DNA from: PCC-6802 sp031388585 | Lineage (GTDB): Bacteria; Cyanobacteriota; Cyanobacteriia; Pseudanabaenales; Pseudanabaenaceae | Direction of reading: 5' to 3' | Length of the DNA stretch: 21,926 nucleotides | Assembly (NCBI GenBank): GCA_031388585.1 | Contig: JANMRU010000092.1 | Coordinates: forward strand, 1 to 21,926 | Shown here: piece by piece, positions 15,201 to 21,926 of the stretch | How the letters are laid out: each line of letters opens with the position of its first letter | Numbering within the stretch: position 1 is the first letter of the stretch | The notes under the pieces: model-generated | Seen by the model: only the letters and a program-made list of their open reading frames with translations | Told to the model about the DNA's origin: nothing | Database searches by the model: none | Translations under genes and position numbers: made by a program

Positions 15201-15254
15201 TACTAATGCTCTGGTGTCACAAGCCTTAGCAAGTAAATAAATAGGTTTATCCGC

Positions 15255-17903
15255 ATGCAGCCAACCGATCCGAATAAATTTACTGAAAAAGCTTGGGAAG
15301 CGATCGTCAAGTCCCAGGATGTGGCGCGGCGATCGCAACAGCAGCAGCTAGAAGTAGAACACCTATTGGTTGCATTGCTGGAGCAAAATGGCTTGGCGAC
15401 CACAATCCTGACCGCAGTGTCAGTGCCAATTCCAAGATTTCAAAAGCAAGCCGAAGATTTCCTGCGCGTTCAGCCTAAAGTAGCAAATCCCGATCAGCTT
15501 TATTTAGGGCGTAGTCTAGAGGTCTGGCTAGATCGTTCTGATGAATCGCGCCAGTCATTTGGTGATGAATTTATTTCGATCGAGCATATGGTACTTGGCC
15601 TGCTCGATGACGATCGCCTTGGCAAAAGACTATTTCGCAACTACAGTGTCGATCGCGCCAAGCTAGATACCGCTGTAAAAAAGGTGCGCGGTAACCAGAC
15701 CGTATCAGATCAAAATCCTGAAGCTAAGTACGCCTCCCTAGAAAAATACGGACGCGATCTAACTGCCTGTGCCAAGGATGGCAAACTCGATCCTGTAATT
15801 GGTCGCGACGACGAGATTCGACGTGTAATTCAGGTTTTGTCTCGACGCACCAAGAATAACCCCGTGCTGATTGGCGAACCTGGGGTTGGTAAAACTGCGA
15901 TCGCCGAAGGACTAGCCCAACGCATCATTAGGGGCGACGTACCAGAATCACTCAAAGGCCGAACCCTGATCAGTCTTGACCTAGGGGCATTAATTGCTGG
16001 GGCTAAGTACAGAGGAGAATTTGAGGATCGACTGAAGGCTGTGCTCAAAGAAGTCCTGGATTCCAACGGTCAAATAGTGCTCTTTATTGACGAATTGCAC
16101 ACGGTAGTGGGTACTGGGGCTACTCAGGGTTCGATGGATGCAGGTAATTTACTCAAACCAATGCTAGCGCGGGGTGAATTGCGCTGTATCGGGGCCACGA
16201 CTCTGGATGAATATCGCAAACACATCGAAAAGGATGCCGCCCTAGAACGTCGCTTTCAACAAGTATTGGTCGATCAGCCTAATGTTGAGGATACAATCTC
16301 GATTTTGCGCGGTCTGAAGGAACGTTATGAAGTACACCACGGTGTCAAAATTTCTGATTCAGCTTTAGTGGCAGCCTCCGTCTTGTCAAATCGTTATATT
16401 GCCGATCGCTTCTTACCTGATAAAGCGATCGACTTAGTTGATGAAGCTGCGGCTAAGCTCAAAATGGAAATCACTTCCAAACCCGTAGAATTGGATGAGA
16501 TCGATCGCCGCATTATGCAATTAGAGATGGAGAGATTATCGCTCCAAAAAGAGGATAATGTGGCCTCGACGGATCGATACGAGCAGGAAGGGAAAGTCGT
16601 CTATAAATCTAAGGCGGCACAGGCAGCGATCGAGCGCCTGCAAAGAATTGACAACGAACTTAAAGATCTGACAGAAAAGCAAGAAGAACTCAACGGTCGC
16701 TGGCAGATGGAAAAGGAAACAATCGACAGCGTCCAAATTCTCAAAGAGCAAATCGATCAAATTAAATTGCAAATCGAGCAGTCTGAGCGCGATTACAATC
16801 TTAATCGCGCGGCTGAACTCAAGTATGGCAAACTCACTGAGTTGGAAAAGCAACTAGATGATGCCGAAGTAGAAATCAGTCAAGCGAGATCGGATGGATC
16901 CACCTTATTTCGTCAACAGGTAAGCGAGGATGATATTGCCGAGATCGTAGCCCGCTGGACTGGCATTCCCGTCAAGAGTTTACTGGAATCTGAACGCCAA
17001 AAACTACTCAAATTAGAATCTCACCTCCACGAACGCGTAGTTGGCCAAGAAGAGGCAGTAACACTCGTAGCATCGGCAATTCGCCGAGCCCGCGCAGGAA
17101 TGCAAGACCCCAACAGACCAATTGGTTCGTTTATTTTCCTGGGGCCTACTGGCGTAGGTAAAACCGAGTTGGCTCGGACTCTAGCTCAGTTTATGTTCGA
17201 TACGGATACAGCCATGATCCGCCTTGATATGTCCGAATATATGGAAAAACATTCGGTATCGCGATTGATTGGCGCACCACCTGGCTATGTTGGTTATGAA
17301 GAAGGCGGACAGCTTTCGGAAGCGGTTCGCCGCCATCCCTACTCCGTTATCTTGTTTGACGAAGTAGAAAAAGCCCACCCTGATGTATTTAATATTCTGT
17401 TGCAGGTTCTTGATGACGGACGTATTACCGATAGCCAAGGGCGTCTGGTTGACTGCAAAAACACCGTAATTATTATGACTAGTAATATCGGCAGTGAGTT
17501 TATATTAGATGTGGTAGATGATGAGTCGAAATACGAAGAAATGCGCCGCCGCGTGACCGAGGCATTGCGAGCTAGCTTCCGTCCAGAGTTTCTCAATCGC
17601 ATTGATGATTCCGTAATATTCCACGCCCTCAGTCGCTCCGAAATTAAGGCGATCGCAACTCTACAAATCAGGCGAATTGAAGAACGTTTAGCCGATCAAA
17701 AAATCAGTCTTGTGCTTACACCTGAGGCCCATAATTACATTGCCGAAGTGGGATACGATCCTGTATTCGGAGCACGACCGCTCAAGCGTGCCATTCAGCG
17801 GGAAATCGAAAATCCGATCGCCACCAAAATCCTGGAGGGAACATTTAGCGCTGGCCATACGATTGAGATTAGCTTTGAGGATGGTAAACTAACCTTCAAC
17901 TAA
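15255..17903 (+). CDS. clpB: ClpB/Hsp104 disaggregase
   Basis: An 882-residue AAA+ chaperone. The Clp N-domain repeats span about 1-150, beginning MQPTDPNKFTEKAWEAI as in cyanobacterial ClpB. NBD1 has Walker A GEPGVGKT at 207-214 and Walker B LFID-E at about 276-280. The coiled-coil middle domain lies at about 410-560. NBD2 has Walker A GPTGVGKT at 630-637, followed by DMSEYMEKHSVSRLIG and GAPPGYVGYEEGG. A C-terminal D2 small domain ends the protein. The middle domain identifies ClpB rather than ClpA or ClpC, and no ClpP-docking I-G-F/L loop is apparent. It works with DnaK to solubilise protein aggregates using ATP. Cyanobacteria often have two ClpB paralogues; which one this is cannot be decided here. 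The middle domain carries a slightly long linker (STDRYEQEGKVVYKSKAAQA). No catalytic residue is missing. Confidence 0.95.
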   Translation: MQPTDPNKFTEKAWEAIVKSQDVARRSQQQQLEVEHLLVALLEQNGLATTILTAVSVPIPRFQKQAEDFLRVQPKVANPDQLYLGRSLEVWLDRSDESRQSFGDEFISIEHMVLGLLDDDRLGKRLFRNYSVDRAKLDTAVKKVRGNQTVSDQNPEAKYASLEKYGRDLTACAKDGKLDPVIGRDDEIRRVIQVLSRRTKNNPVLIGEPGVGKTAIAEGLAQRIIRGDVPESLKGRTLISLDLGALIAGAKYRGEFEDRLKAVLKEVLDSNGQIVLFIDELHTVVGTGATQGSMDAGNLLKPMLARGELRCIGATTLDEYRKHIEKDAALERRFQQVLVDQPNVEDTISILRGLKERYEVHHGVKISDSALVAASVLSNRYIADRFLPDKAIDLVDEAAAKLKMEITSKPVELDEIDRRIMQLEMERLSLQKEDNVASTDRYEQEGKVVYKSKAAQAAIERLQRIDNELKDLTEKQEELNGRWQMEKETIDSVQILKEQIDQIKLQIEQSERDYNLNRAAELKYGKLTELEKQLDDAEVEISQARSDGSTLFRQQVSEDDIAEIVARWTGIPVKSLLESERQKLLKLESHLHERVVGQEEAVTLVASAIRRARAGMQDPNRPIGSFIFLGPTGVGKTELARTLAQFMFDTDTAMIRLDMSEYMEKHSVSRLIGAPPGYVGYEEGGQLSEAVRRHPYSVILFDEVEKAHPDVFNILLQVLDDGRITDSQGRLVDCKNTVIIMTSNIGSEFILDVVDDESKYEEMRRRVTEALRASFRPEFLNRIDDSVIFHALSRSEIKAIATLQIRRIEERLADQKISLVLTPEAHNYIAEVGYDPVFGARPLKRAIQREIENPIATKILEGTFSAGHTIEISFEDGKLTFN

Positions 17904-17969
17904 GCGATCGCAACATGACCGATCTCTAGATTTGGTAGCAGTAAGAACTATCCTGATGAGAATGCAAAT

Positions 17970-18899
17970 ATGACTTATCAATCTGTTTGGATTTCTGGAC
18001 ATGATGTGAAACGACATTCTGGTAGTGAGATTCCCCAGGATATGAACTTCTTTATAGTCCCACCATATGAAATTGGCCAAGTCATTTCTGCGGAGGGCTC
18101 CCTTAAAAGATCCAAAAGTACAAGATGGTCTTTCCCCAGGATTTTAACTTACTTGATGTATAGGTTTATGGGTCTCTTGGTGGGGCTCTTGGTGTTCTCA
18201 ATTGTTTTGTCTCTGCTTCGCAAATTCGATATTTGGTTGATCGTTTTGCTAGGGATGATTGGAGGTCTTGCCTACCTTCTTTATCGGGAAAAAATGACCG
18301 AAATATGTTCCTTTGTAGGGAAAAGAGGTATATCAATTCATATCCTCAAGCATAAGTCTGCTATGCCAAAAACGAAAATATTATGTTTCCAAGATGCCAC
18401 AAATCTGTATACATCTCAAACTAGAAGCTATACTAATGGAATTTATACTGGAACCTCTTATGATTATCGATGGGAGAAAACTTCGGGTCAAAACTATCGA
18501 ATAAATGGTCATTATTACAGCGAGAAAGGTAGTCCTGATGATAAAGATCAATGGTACGTTGCGATCGCAGCTGAGTGGGCCTGGAGCATTCATCTGTTGC
18601 AAAACGCCGAGCAGCATTTAGAGCGACTGGGTTATGTAGAGTTTCCGATGAAAGGCAGACTTCAAGCTGTGCGTGTCGGCCATGGTTTTATGGGATTTGT
18701 GGAAAAAGATGGTGAGCAGCGGGTGATGGTATCGGATATGAAAGATATCACGCTTGGTTCTGGCCAATTTACGTTTAAGCACAAGGACGCCAAATGGTGG
18801 TCTGGCAAAGGGAAATATTCATTCAACTATAGCAATATCCCTAATGCCAAACTGTTCCTCATCTGCCTGGAAAAACTGACTGGAATCCGATGGAGTTAG
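17970..18899 (+). CDS. Membrane protein of unknown function with two transmembrane helices
   Basis: A 309-residue protein I do not recognise. A polar N-terminus (about 1-57) precedes two hydrophobic segments at about 60-83 and 87-105, which form a hairpin anchor. The soluble C-terminal ~200 residues face one side of the membrane. That region is rich in Tyr, Lys and Gly, including TSQTRSYTNGIYTGTSYDY and NGHYYSEKG, and reads as mostly beta strands with one helix (AAEWAWSIHLLQNAEQHLERLG, about residues 200-220). Layout recalls membrane-anchored PH-like domain proteins, but that is only an impression. The gene starts 66 bases after clpB on the same strand and may be read with it. It converges with the J-domain gene, 50 bases away. 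No signal peptide or catalytic motif is visible. Confidence 0.65.
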   Translation: MTYQSVWISGHDVKRHSGSEIPQDMNFFIVPPYEIGQVISAEGSLKRSKSTRWSFPRILTYLMYRFMGLLVGLLVFSIVLSLLRKFDIWLIVLLGMIGGLAYLLYREKMTEICSFVGKRGISIHILKHKSAMPKTKILCFQDATNLYTSQTRSYTNGIYTGTSYDYRWEKTSGQNYRINGHYYSEKGSPDDKDQWYVAIAAEWAWSIHLLQNAEQHLERLGYVEFPMKGRLQAVRVGHGFMGFVEKDGEQRVMVSDMKDITLGSGQFTFKHKDAKWWSGKGKYSFNYSNIPNAKLFLICLEKLTGIRWS

Positions 18900-18949
18900 A
18901 AGGCGAATTTTACGCAAGTTTAGGACTGGCAAGCCCGACGATAACCAGA

Positions 18950-20008
18950 CTATGAACCACCAAGCCAGCCAAAAAATCCACTTCTCTTGATATATTCGTA
19001 TAGACCATTTAGTTTTGGAATCATACATCTAGTTATATGCTTTAAAGCCAATGCCTCCCTTGGATTAATTCTTAGTGCTTGCCGAAAGCTAACTTTTGCC
19101 ATGCCAACAAGGTTTTGGTTGAGATAAACTAAGCCCAATAAAGCATGGCACTTACTGTTAGTATTGTCGATCTGTAGAGCCGTGTGCAGCGTTTCCCAAG
19201 CCGACATCCATTGATGCTGTTCGATATAACATTCTGCTAACTGCAAATAATTTTGTACTCTTTGAGATAAGATATTTGGAGCCTCCTCAGGATTCTGATT
19301 TATGTAGCTCTCCATCGCTTGTAGATAACTTTGCGCTTTATGAGGCAATCGATTTGAAATACCAGGCTGTGGATTATCTTGAGGTGGCTGTTGATTAATA
19401 ATATGGCAATTTGGAATGGGTTGTGGTGATTCCAGGATGGACGACAGTTCAAACACCTGGGGTGGCATACTAGACAAATTAATTACACAAGAGATATCTT
19501 GAGAAGATTTAAATAATGAAGGATGATATCCTTCTTGATACATCGCGTAAATCAAGTTTAACTCAACTAACTGATCGGTGTATTCCAAGATACGATCTAG
19601 AGACTGATACTGTAACTTAGCGATCGCCTCCACGGATATGGTGTAATGCAGGACACTTGGAGAAGTAAGAAGATTTCTTGCAGCGCTGGATTTTGGAGTC
19701 AATTTTAGCCCCTGTTTCATCAGACGTTTAGCTATCAGTCTCAGCAAAGCAGCGTATTCTGCCCTTTCTCTTTGCTGCATTAGAACATTGTAGGCAGGAC
19801 TGACTATCTTGGCGAAATACTCACTTGCCCTATCCTTATCTTCAACTGTACGCCCATAGATATCTGGGTGGAGATTTCTGGCAATATCTAAATAGCGCTG
19901 GCGAATCTGCCAATTATTTGCCATGACGGGTAATCCGAGCATGGCAAAATAGTCACTTGAATTATACTGACTAGTACTGCGGAGAGCATTTAGTGGCAAT
20001 AGAGCCAT
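18950..20008 (-). CDS. J-domain protein with C-terminal TPR repeats
   Basis: A 352-residue protein. The J-domain spans about 19-90 (DYFAMLGLPVMANNWQIRQR), with the HPD tripeptide at about 47-49 that stimulates DnaK ATPase; helix IV-like ERAEYAALLRL follows. No Gly/Phe region or zinc-finger domain is present, so it is not a canonical DnaJ. A middle part of about 150 residues is unrecognised and includes a Gln/Pro-rich linker (QQPPQDNPQP). At about 245-330 there are at least two TPR-like helix pairs (NYLQLAECYIEQHQWMSAWE; CHALLGLVYLNQNLVGMAKV; SFRQALRINPREALALKH), which usually bind other proteins. The C-terminus is GFFGWLGGS. It probably recruits DnaK to a specific client; the client is unknown. 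It sits near clpB, but the opposite strand argues against a shared operon. Confidence 0.82.
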   Translation of the reverse strand: MALLPLNALRSTSQYNSSDYFAMLGLPVMANNWQIRQRYLDIARNLHPDIYGRTVEDKDRASEYFAKIVSPAYNVLMQQRERAEYAALLRLIAKRLMKQGLKLTPKSSAARNLLTSPSVLHYTISVEAIAKLQYQSLDRILEYTDQLVELNLIYAMYQEGYHPSLFKSSQDISCVINLSSMPPQVFELSSILESPQPIPNCHIINQQPPQDNPQPGISNRLPHKAQSYLQAMESYINQNPEEAPNILSQRVQNYLQLAECYIEQHQWMSAWETLHTALQIDNTNSKCHALLGLVYLNQNLVGMAKVSFRQALRINPREALALKHITRCMIPKLNGLYEYIKRSGFFGWLGGS

Positions 20009-20363
20009 AATATGAATATTCTCCTGAGTAACGAAAACTGATCGACCTACTACGTTTAATGGAAGTCTCGGGAAACTTAGTTTAGCGTTAAACGTTATAT
20101 TTACCTCAATTTTTTGAAGCCCTAAGAAAACTCTATTGGCTCATCCCTATGCTGCAATAAAAATGTTCCTAAGTCAATCCTAAGCTTTTTGTCAAAATTG
20201 ATTCTCAATAATATGAAATCATTCCACGTAACACCAGTTGCTAAGGGACTCACAATTTAATAAGGTACCAATTAATCAGATCAAAACTCTTGGATTTTGA
20301 TCAACTGGTCGGCACTTTATTTTTGCGCTCGTGCCTAAATTTTAAATACAGACTCAGATAGTT
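20009..20363. other. 355-bp spacer upstream of the J-domain gene
   Basis: A/T-rich with no convincing gene. It holds the J-domain gene promoter. The clearest structure is a perfect 8-bp inverted repeat, GATCAAAA (20279-20286) with TTTTGATC (20295-20302), flanked by a second pair, ACCAGTTG (20233-20240) and CAACTGGT (20302-20309). No T tract follows, so it is not a standard terminator. Confidence 0.4.
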
Positions 20364-20471
20364 TAGTAATCAGTTTTTATTTGTTTAGGGGTAGAAACGG
20401 CTTATGGGGTCTTTGCCACCAACCCCCAATTTACATTTCATCTGGGTTTTATCCAGGATTGTCATATCATA
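20364..20471 (+). repeat. Diverged copy of the ~105-bp MITE-like repeat
   Basis: Positions 20364-20392 match 21107-21135 at 27 of 29 bases (the shared core starts CAGTTT and ends TTTAGGGGT). The rest is diverged, but it keeps a CC-rich right part (CAACCCCCAA) and a right end with GGATTGTCATAT, which resembles the GGATTGCTATA of the intact copy. It has the same orientation as the copy at 21104-21209, on the other side of crcB. Confidence 0.6.
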
Positions 20472-20652
20472 AATTGATAAGGACATGGTTAGAATTGATG
20501 ATGGGTGAAAGTTTTACAAAATTGTTATCTAATTTCATTATATCAACAGCTTTTTCTTTATACATATCGGTACCTAGATATTTTGCGCGCTCTACTTCGC
20601 TGAGGATGTCAAGGTATTCTTCGCGCGATCGCGCTACCAATTTCCAATCCAA
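20467..20652 (-). CDS. Possible small protein overlapping the 3' end of crcB
   Basis: A 61-codon frame in another reading frame, overlapping the last 44 bases of crcB. GGAG lies 7 bases before its ATG, a good ribosome-binding site. The protein has the charged, helical composition of a real protein (SREEYLDILSEVERAKYLGT) rather than of a random frame. It ends at the edge of the diverged repeat. No function is recognised. It could be a translationally coupled small protein, a decayed remnant of a longer one, or chance. Confidence 0.3.
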   Translation of the reverse strand: MDWKLVARSREEYLDILSEVERAKYLGTDMYKEKAVDIMKLDNNFVKLSPIINSNHVLINL

Positions 20653-21061
20653 CTACTCCGAGTATGGCGCTGCCCGCCCAGTAGAATAAGCCATACCCAT
20701 AACTGCCCTGACGCAAAAGCATGGATATATCGAGGGCGTAGGTAGAAAAAGTCGTATAGGAGCCTAAAAACCCTGTAGCGATTAGAAGACGGAGATCGAC
20801 ATTTCCGACAAAGCGCTCCAGGGCTAGGGTCATAAATAAACCCATGAGCATTGACCCAGTAATGTTGATCGCGAATGTACCATAGGGGAAATCGGAGCCT
20901 AACCATTTTGCAAATAGTATGGTGAGGTAATAGCGGCTTAAAGCACCTGGAATAGCACCAAAAACGATCGCAAGCGGAGCGCGAATATCAGGATCAATTG
21001 AAGTCAGTACACCCAGAAATTTATTGGAAACGTTGGCAAGAAAATCAAATAAAAAATGCAT
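20609..21061 (-). CDS. crcB: Fluoride ion channel CrcB/Fluc
   Basis: A small four-helix membrane protein with the Fluc hallmarks: GAIPGALSRYYL in helix 1, PYGTFAINITGS with the pore asparagine, and GFLGSYTTFSTYALD with the pore TTFST motif. Two copies assemble in antiparallel fashion to export fluoride passively. The usual second glycine of the G-G-x-T-T-F-S-T-F motif is Ser here, and the last Phe is Tyr. I place the start at ATG 21061, giving 150 residues, because the family begins close to RAPLAI. An in-frame ATG at 21094 would add 11 charged residues. GGGAGAG lies 23 or more bases before the chosen start, so the ribosome-binding site is weak for both. TATAAA on the minus strand (21108-21103) at the edge of the repeat could act as -10. 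No fluoride riboswitch sequence is seen upstream. Confidence 0.88.
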   Translation of the reverse strand: MHFLFDFLANVSNKFLGVLTSIDPDIRAPLAIVFGAIPGALSRYYLTILFAKWLGSDFPYGTFAINITGSMLMGLFMTLALERFVGNVDLRLLIATGFLGSYTTFSTYALDISMLLRQGSYGYGLFYWAGSAILGVVGLEIGSAIARRIP

Positions 21062-21103
21062 TTCACCAGCTACTAATCTCTCTCTCCCACGCATCCAGGA
21101 GAT

Positions 21104-21209
21104 TTATAGCAATCAGTTTCTATTTGTTTAGGGGTGAAGGGGTGGCCCCCCTTCGTGAGGGCGCAGCCCCCACACCCCCAACTTAGTAATTCATATAGGA
21201 TTGCTATAA
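21104..21209. repeat. 106-bp MITE-like element with 11-bp terminal inverted repeats
   Basis: The ends TTATAGCAATC (21104-21114) and GATTGCTATAA (21199-21209) are perfect 11-bp inverted repeats. The interior is GC-rich and folds: GAAGGGG (21136-21142) pairs with CCCCTTC (21148-21154), and GGGGTG (21131-21136) can pair with CACCCC (21173-21178) as an alternative. It has no coding capacity. A diverged copy lies at 20364-20471. These features fit a non-autonomous miniature inverted-repeat element; no transposase is present, and no unambiguous target-site duplication is visible. Confidence 0.65.
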
Positions 21210-21240
21210 GATCCTAATTACCAAAGACATCTCTAACAAG

Positions 21241-21265
21241 TGGAGAATAGGGAACTCGAAACCCT
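21241..21265 (-). other. tRNA 3'-end-like sequence, possible attachment-site remnant
   Basis: Read on the minus strand, AGGGT-TTCGAGT-TCCCT (21265-21249) has the 5-7-5 form and TTCRA loop of a T arm, and ATTCTCC-A (21248-21241) follows like a 3' acceptor strand plus discriminator. One stem pair (T-T where G53-C61 should be) is broken. No anticodon or D arm is found further along that strand, so a whole tRNA is not called. A tRNA 3' end near an integrase gene is where att sites usually lie. The same bases form a hairpin on the plus strand. Confidence 0.3.
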
Positions 21266-21273
21266 ATAATATT

Positions 21274-21311
21274 ACTAGCGATCGCCCAAAATATACAGAT
21301 CGCTAGTTTTT
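21274..21311 (+). terminator. Orphan intrinsic terminator on the plus strand
   Basis: CTAGCGATC (21275-21283) pairs perfectly with GATCGCTAG (21298-21306), with an extra A-T pair outside, a 14-base loop and five T (21307-21311). The T tract is on the plus strand only. No plus-strand gene has been identified between 18900 and this site, so the transcript it ends is unknown. Confidence 0.6.
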
Positions 21312-21360
21312 GTGCATTTAAGGTTGGCTTAATAGCATTGCTGTGAGAGAGTTTCAGAAC

Positions 21361-21438
21361 TTGCCTAAAAAGTAAATACTACCTAATACTACTTAAAACC
21401 ACCTAAACTACACTAAAATTTTAGGCCGAATTTTAGGC
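21361..21438. repeat. Iteron-like array before the integrase gene
   Basis: Four head-to-tail 10-base units, ACTACCTAAT, ACTACTTAAA, ACCACCTAAA and CTACACTAAA (21378-21417), occur at exact 10-base spacing, so they face the same side of the helix. GCCTAAAA at 21363-21370 is the inverse of TTTTAGGC at 21419-21426 and at 21431-21438. The last two lie in a 10-base direct repeat, AATTTTAGGC, starting at 21417 and 21429. The array ends 11 bases before the integrase ATG. It may be arm-type recombinase sites or an operator. Confidence 0.5.
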
Positions 21439-21448
21439 TAGACCCAAA

Positions 21449-21926
21449 ATGACAGAGATCGACGGACGGATCGCTCAGGCGAATGGGCGGCTAAAGGCGG
21501 CAAAGGTTGGCTCGACGATCGCAAGAGTAGGCGATCGCCTAACTATTCGTGCCACGTTCCCGCCTAAACCTGGTAGCGATAAGGATCGCCCCTATCAGCA
21601 GCGGCTATTTCTGGGTTACCATGTCAACCCAACGGGGCTAAAGCTGGCTGAGGCTGAGGCGAGAAAGATTGGCGCACTGCTAGACTGTGGTGATTTTGAA
21701 TGGGGCCCTTATCTACATGAAAAGCTTGCCGCTGCGTTGACGGTGGGTGATTGGGTGAGTAGGTTTGAGGCTGACTACTTCGCCAGGCGCGCCAGGACAA
21801 CCAAGAGCGAGACTACTTGGAAGGGAGACTACTGGAAGGTGCTTAGCAAACTCGATCGGGATGCCGCCCTCGATGCTGAGTTACTGCGCAGCGCGATCGC
21901 CTCGACTAAGCCAGATACCAAAACCA
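21449..21926 (+). CDS. Tyrosine recombinase / site-specific integrase, N-terminal part
   Basis: The frame opens at ATG 21449 and runs 159 codons to the right edge without a stop, so the gene is truncated by the window. The N-terminal ~100 residues (MTEIDGRIAQANGRLKAAKV, then LTIRATFPPKPGS, RLFLGYHVNPTGLKLAEAEA) are typical of cyanobacterial phage-type integrases, in which this region binds DNA arms. VGDWVSRFEADYFARR begins a segment like the core-binding helical domain. The catalytic R-H-R-Y residues would lie beyond the edge and cannot be checked. The gene follows an iteron-like array and a tRNA-end-like sequence, as in genes that open an integrated element. The family call is from sequence recognition; activity is unknown. 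Confidence 0.78.
   Translation, partial: MTEIDGRIAQANGRLKAAKVGSTIARVGDRLTIRATFPPKPGSDKDRPYQQRLFLGYHVNPTGLKLAEAEARKIGALLDCGDFEWGPYLHEKLAAALTVGDWVSRFEADYFARRARTTKSETTWKGDYWKVLSKLDRDAALDAELLRSAIASTKPDTKT

Noticed and set aside
15091..15254. CIRCE element controlling clpB
   Set aside because: No GCACTC/GAGTGC inverted repeat with 9-base spacing is present in the spacer.
20381..20689. 102-codon plus-strand frame
   Set aside because: It runs through the diverged repeat and antisense to the end of crcB; no ribosome-binding site and no protein-like features.
21062..21240. Fluoride riboswitch upstream of crcB
   Set aside because: The conserved core of the crcB RNA motif was looked for on the minus strand upstream of the gene and not seen; the region is taken up by the MITE-like repeat.
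21241..21311. Yfr1 small RNA
   Set aside because: The two-hairpin layout is similar, but the conserved unpaired ACTCCTCACAC stretch between the hairpins is absent.
1..21926. CRISPR array, rRNA operon or complete tRNA gene
   Set aside because: No regularly spaced direct repeats of CRISPR length, no rRNA-like stretch and no complete cloverleaf were found on either strand by reading; the T-arm-like piece at 21241-21265 is only partial.

Overview
The window looks like chromosomal DNA of a cyanobacterium. The HIP1 octamer GCGATCGC recurs throughout, and the genes are cyanobacterial in type: an NdhD C-terminus, an acyl-lipid desaturase of the DesA kind, a Zam-like RNase II-family protein, a GUN4-domain protein, an SLH-domain outer-membrane porin, a ClpB of cyanobacterial type and a cyanobacterial-type integrase. 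No genus is assigned. Most of the window is housekeeping DNA; the last ~1.5 kb is accessory.

Layout. 1-241 is the 3' end of ndhD, followed by a strong terminator. 291-911 is a GNAT acetyltransferase whose first ATG lies inside that terminator. 1062-2299 is a two-gene unit: a 60-residue unknown protein overlapping by one base the Delta-12-type desaturase desA. A bidirectional 14-bp-stem terminator (2322-2354) separates it from a minus-strand cluster read right to left: zam-like (6223-8541), a CLC-family anion transporter with two CBS domains (4199-6115), a GUN4-domain protein with an adaptor-like N-terminus (3567-4169), and a stand-alone HPt phosphotransfer protein (2374-3501). A 940-bp spacer without a convincing gene separates zam from the porin (9482-11164). 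Then follow hisA, a DUF3352-type protein with a TTG start, an epoxide-hydrolase-like enzyme (minus strand), clpB, an unknown membrane protein, and a minus-strand J-domain/TPR protein.

The right end is different. A fluoride-channel gene (crcB) is flanked by two same-orientation copies of a ~105-bp non-coding repeat. The right copy is a MITE-like element with 11-bp terminal inverted repeats. Beyond it come a tRNA-T-arm-like sequence, an orphan terminator hairpin, four tandem 10-bp units with nearby inverted and direct repeats, and the start of a tyrosine-recombinase gene running off the window. This is probably the edge of an integrated element.

Most notable points: the Zam-like protein appears to have lost all the catalytic aspartates of its RNase II domain; the GUN4 protein joins a short GUN4 domain to a domain resembling the small adaptors of NTPase-linked conflict systems; and the integrase has an iteron-like array upstream. 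No complete new defence system is visible; the integrated element, if real, lies mostly outside the window.
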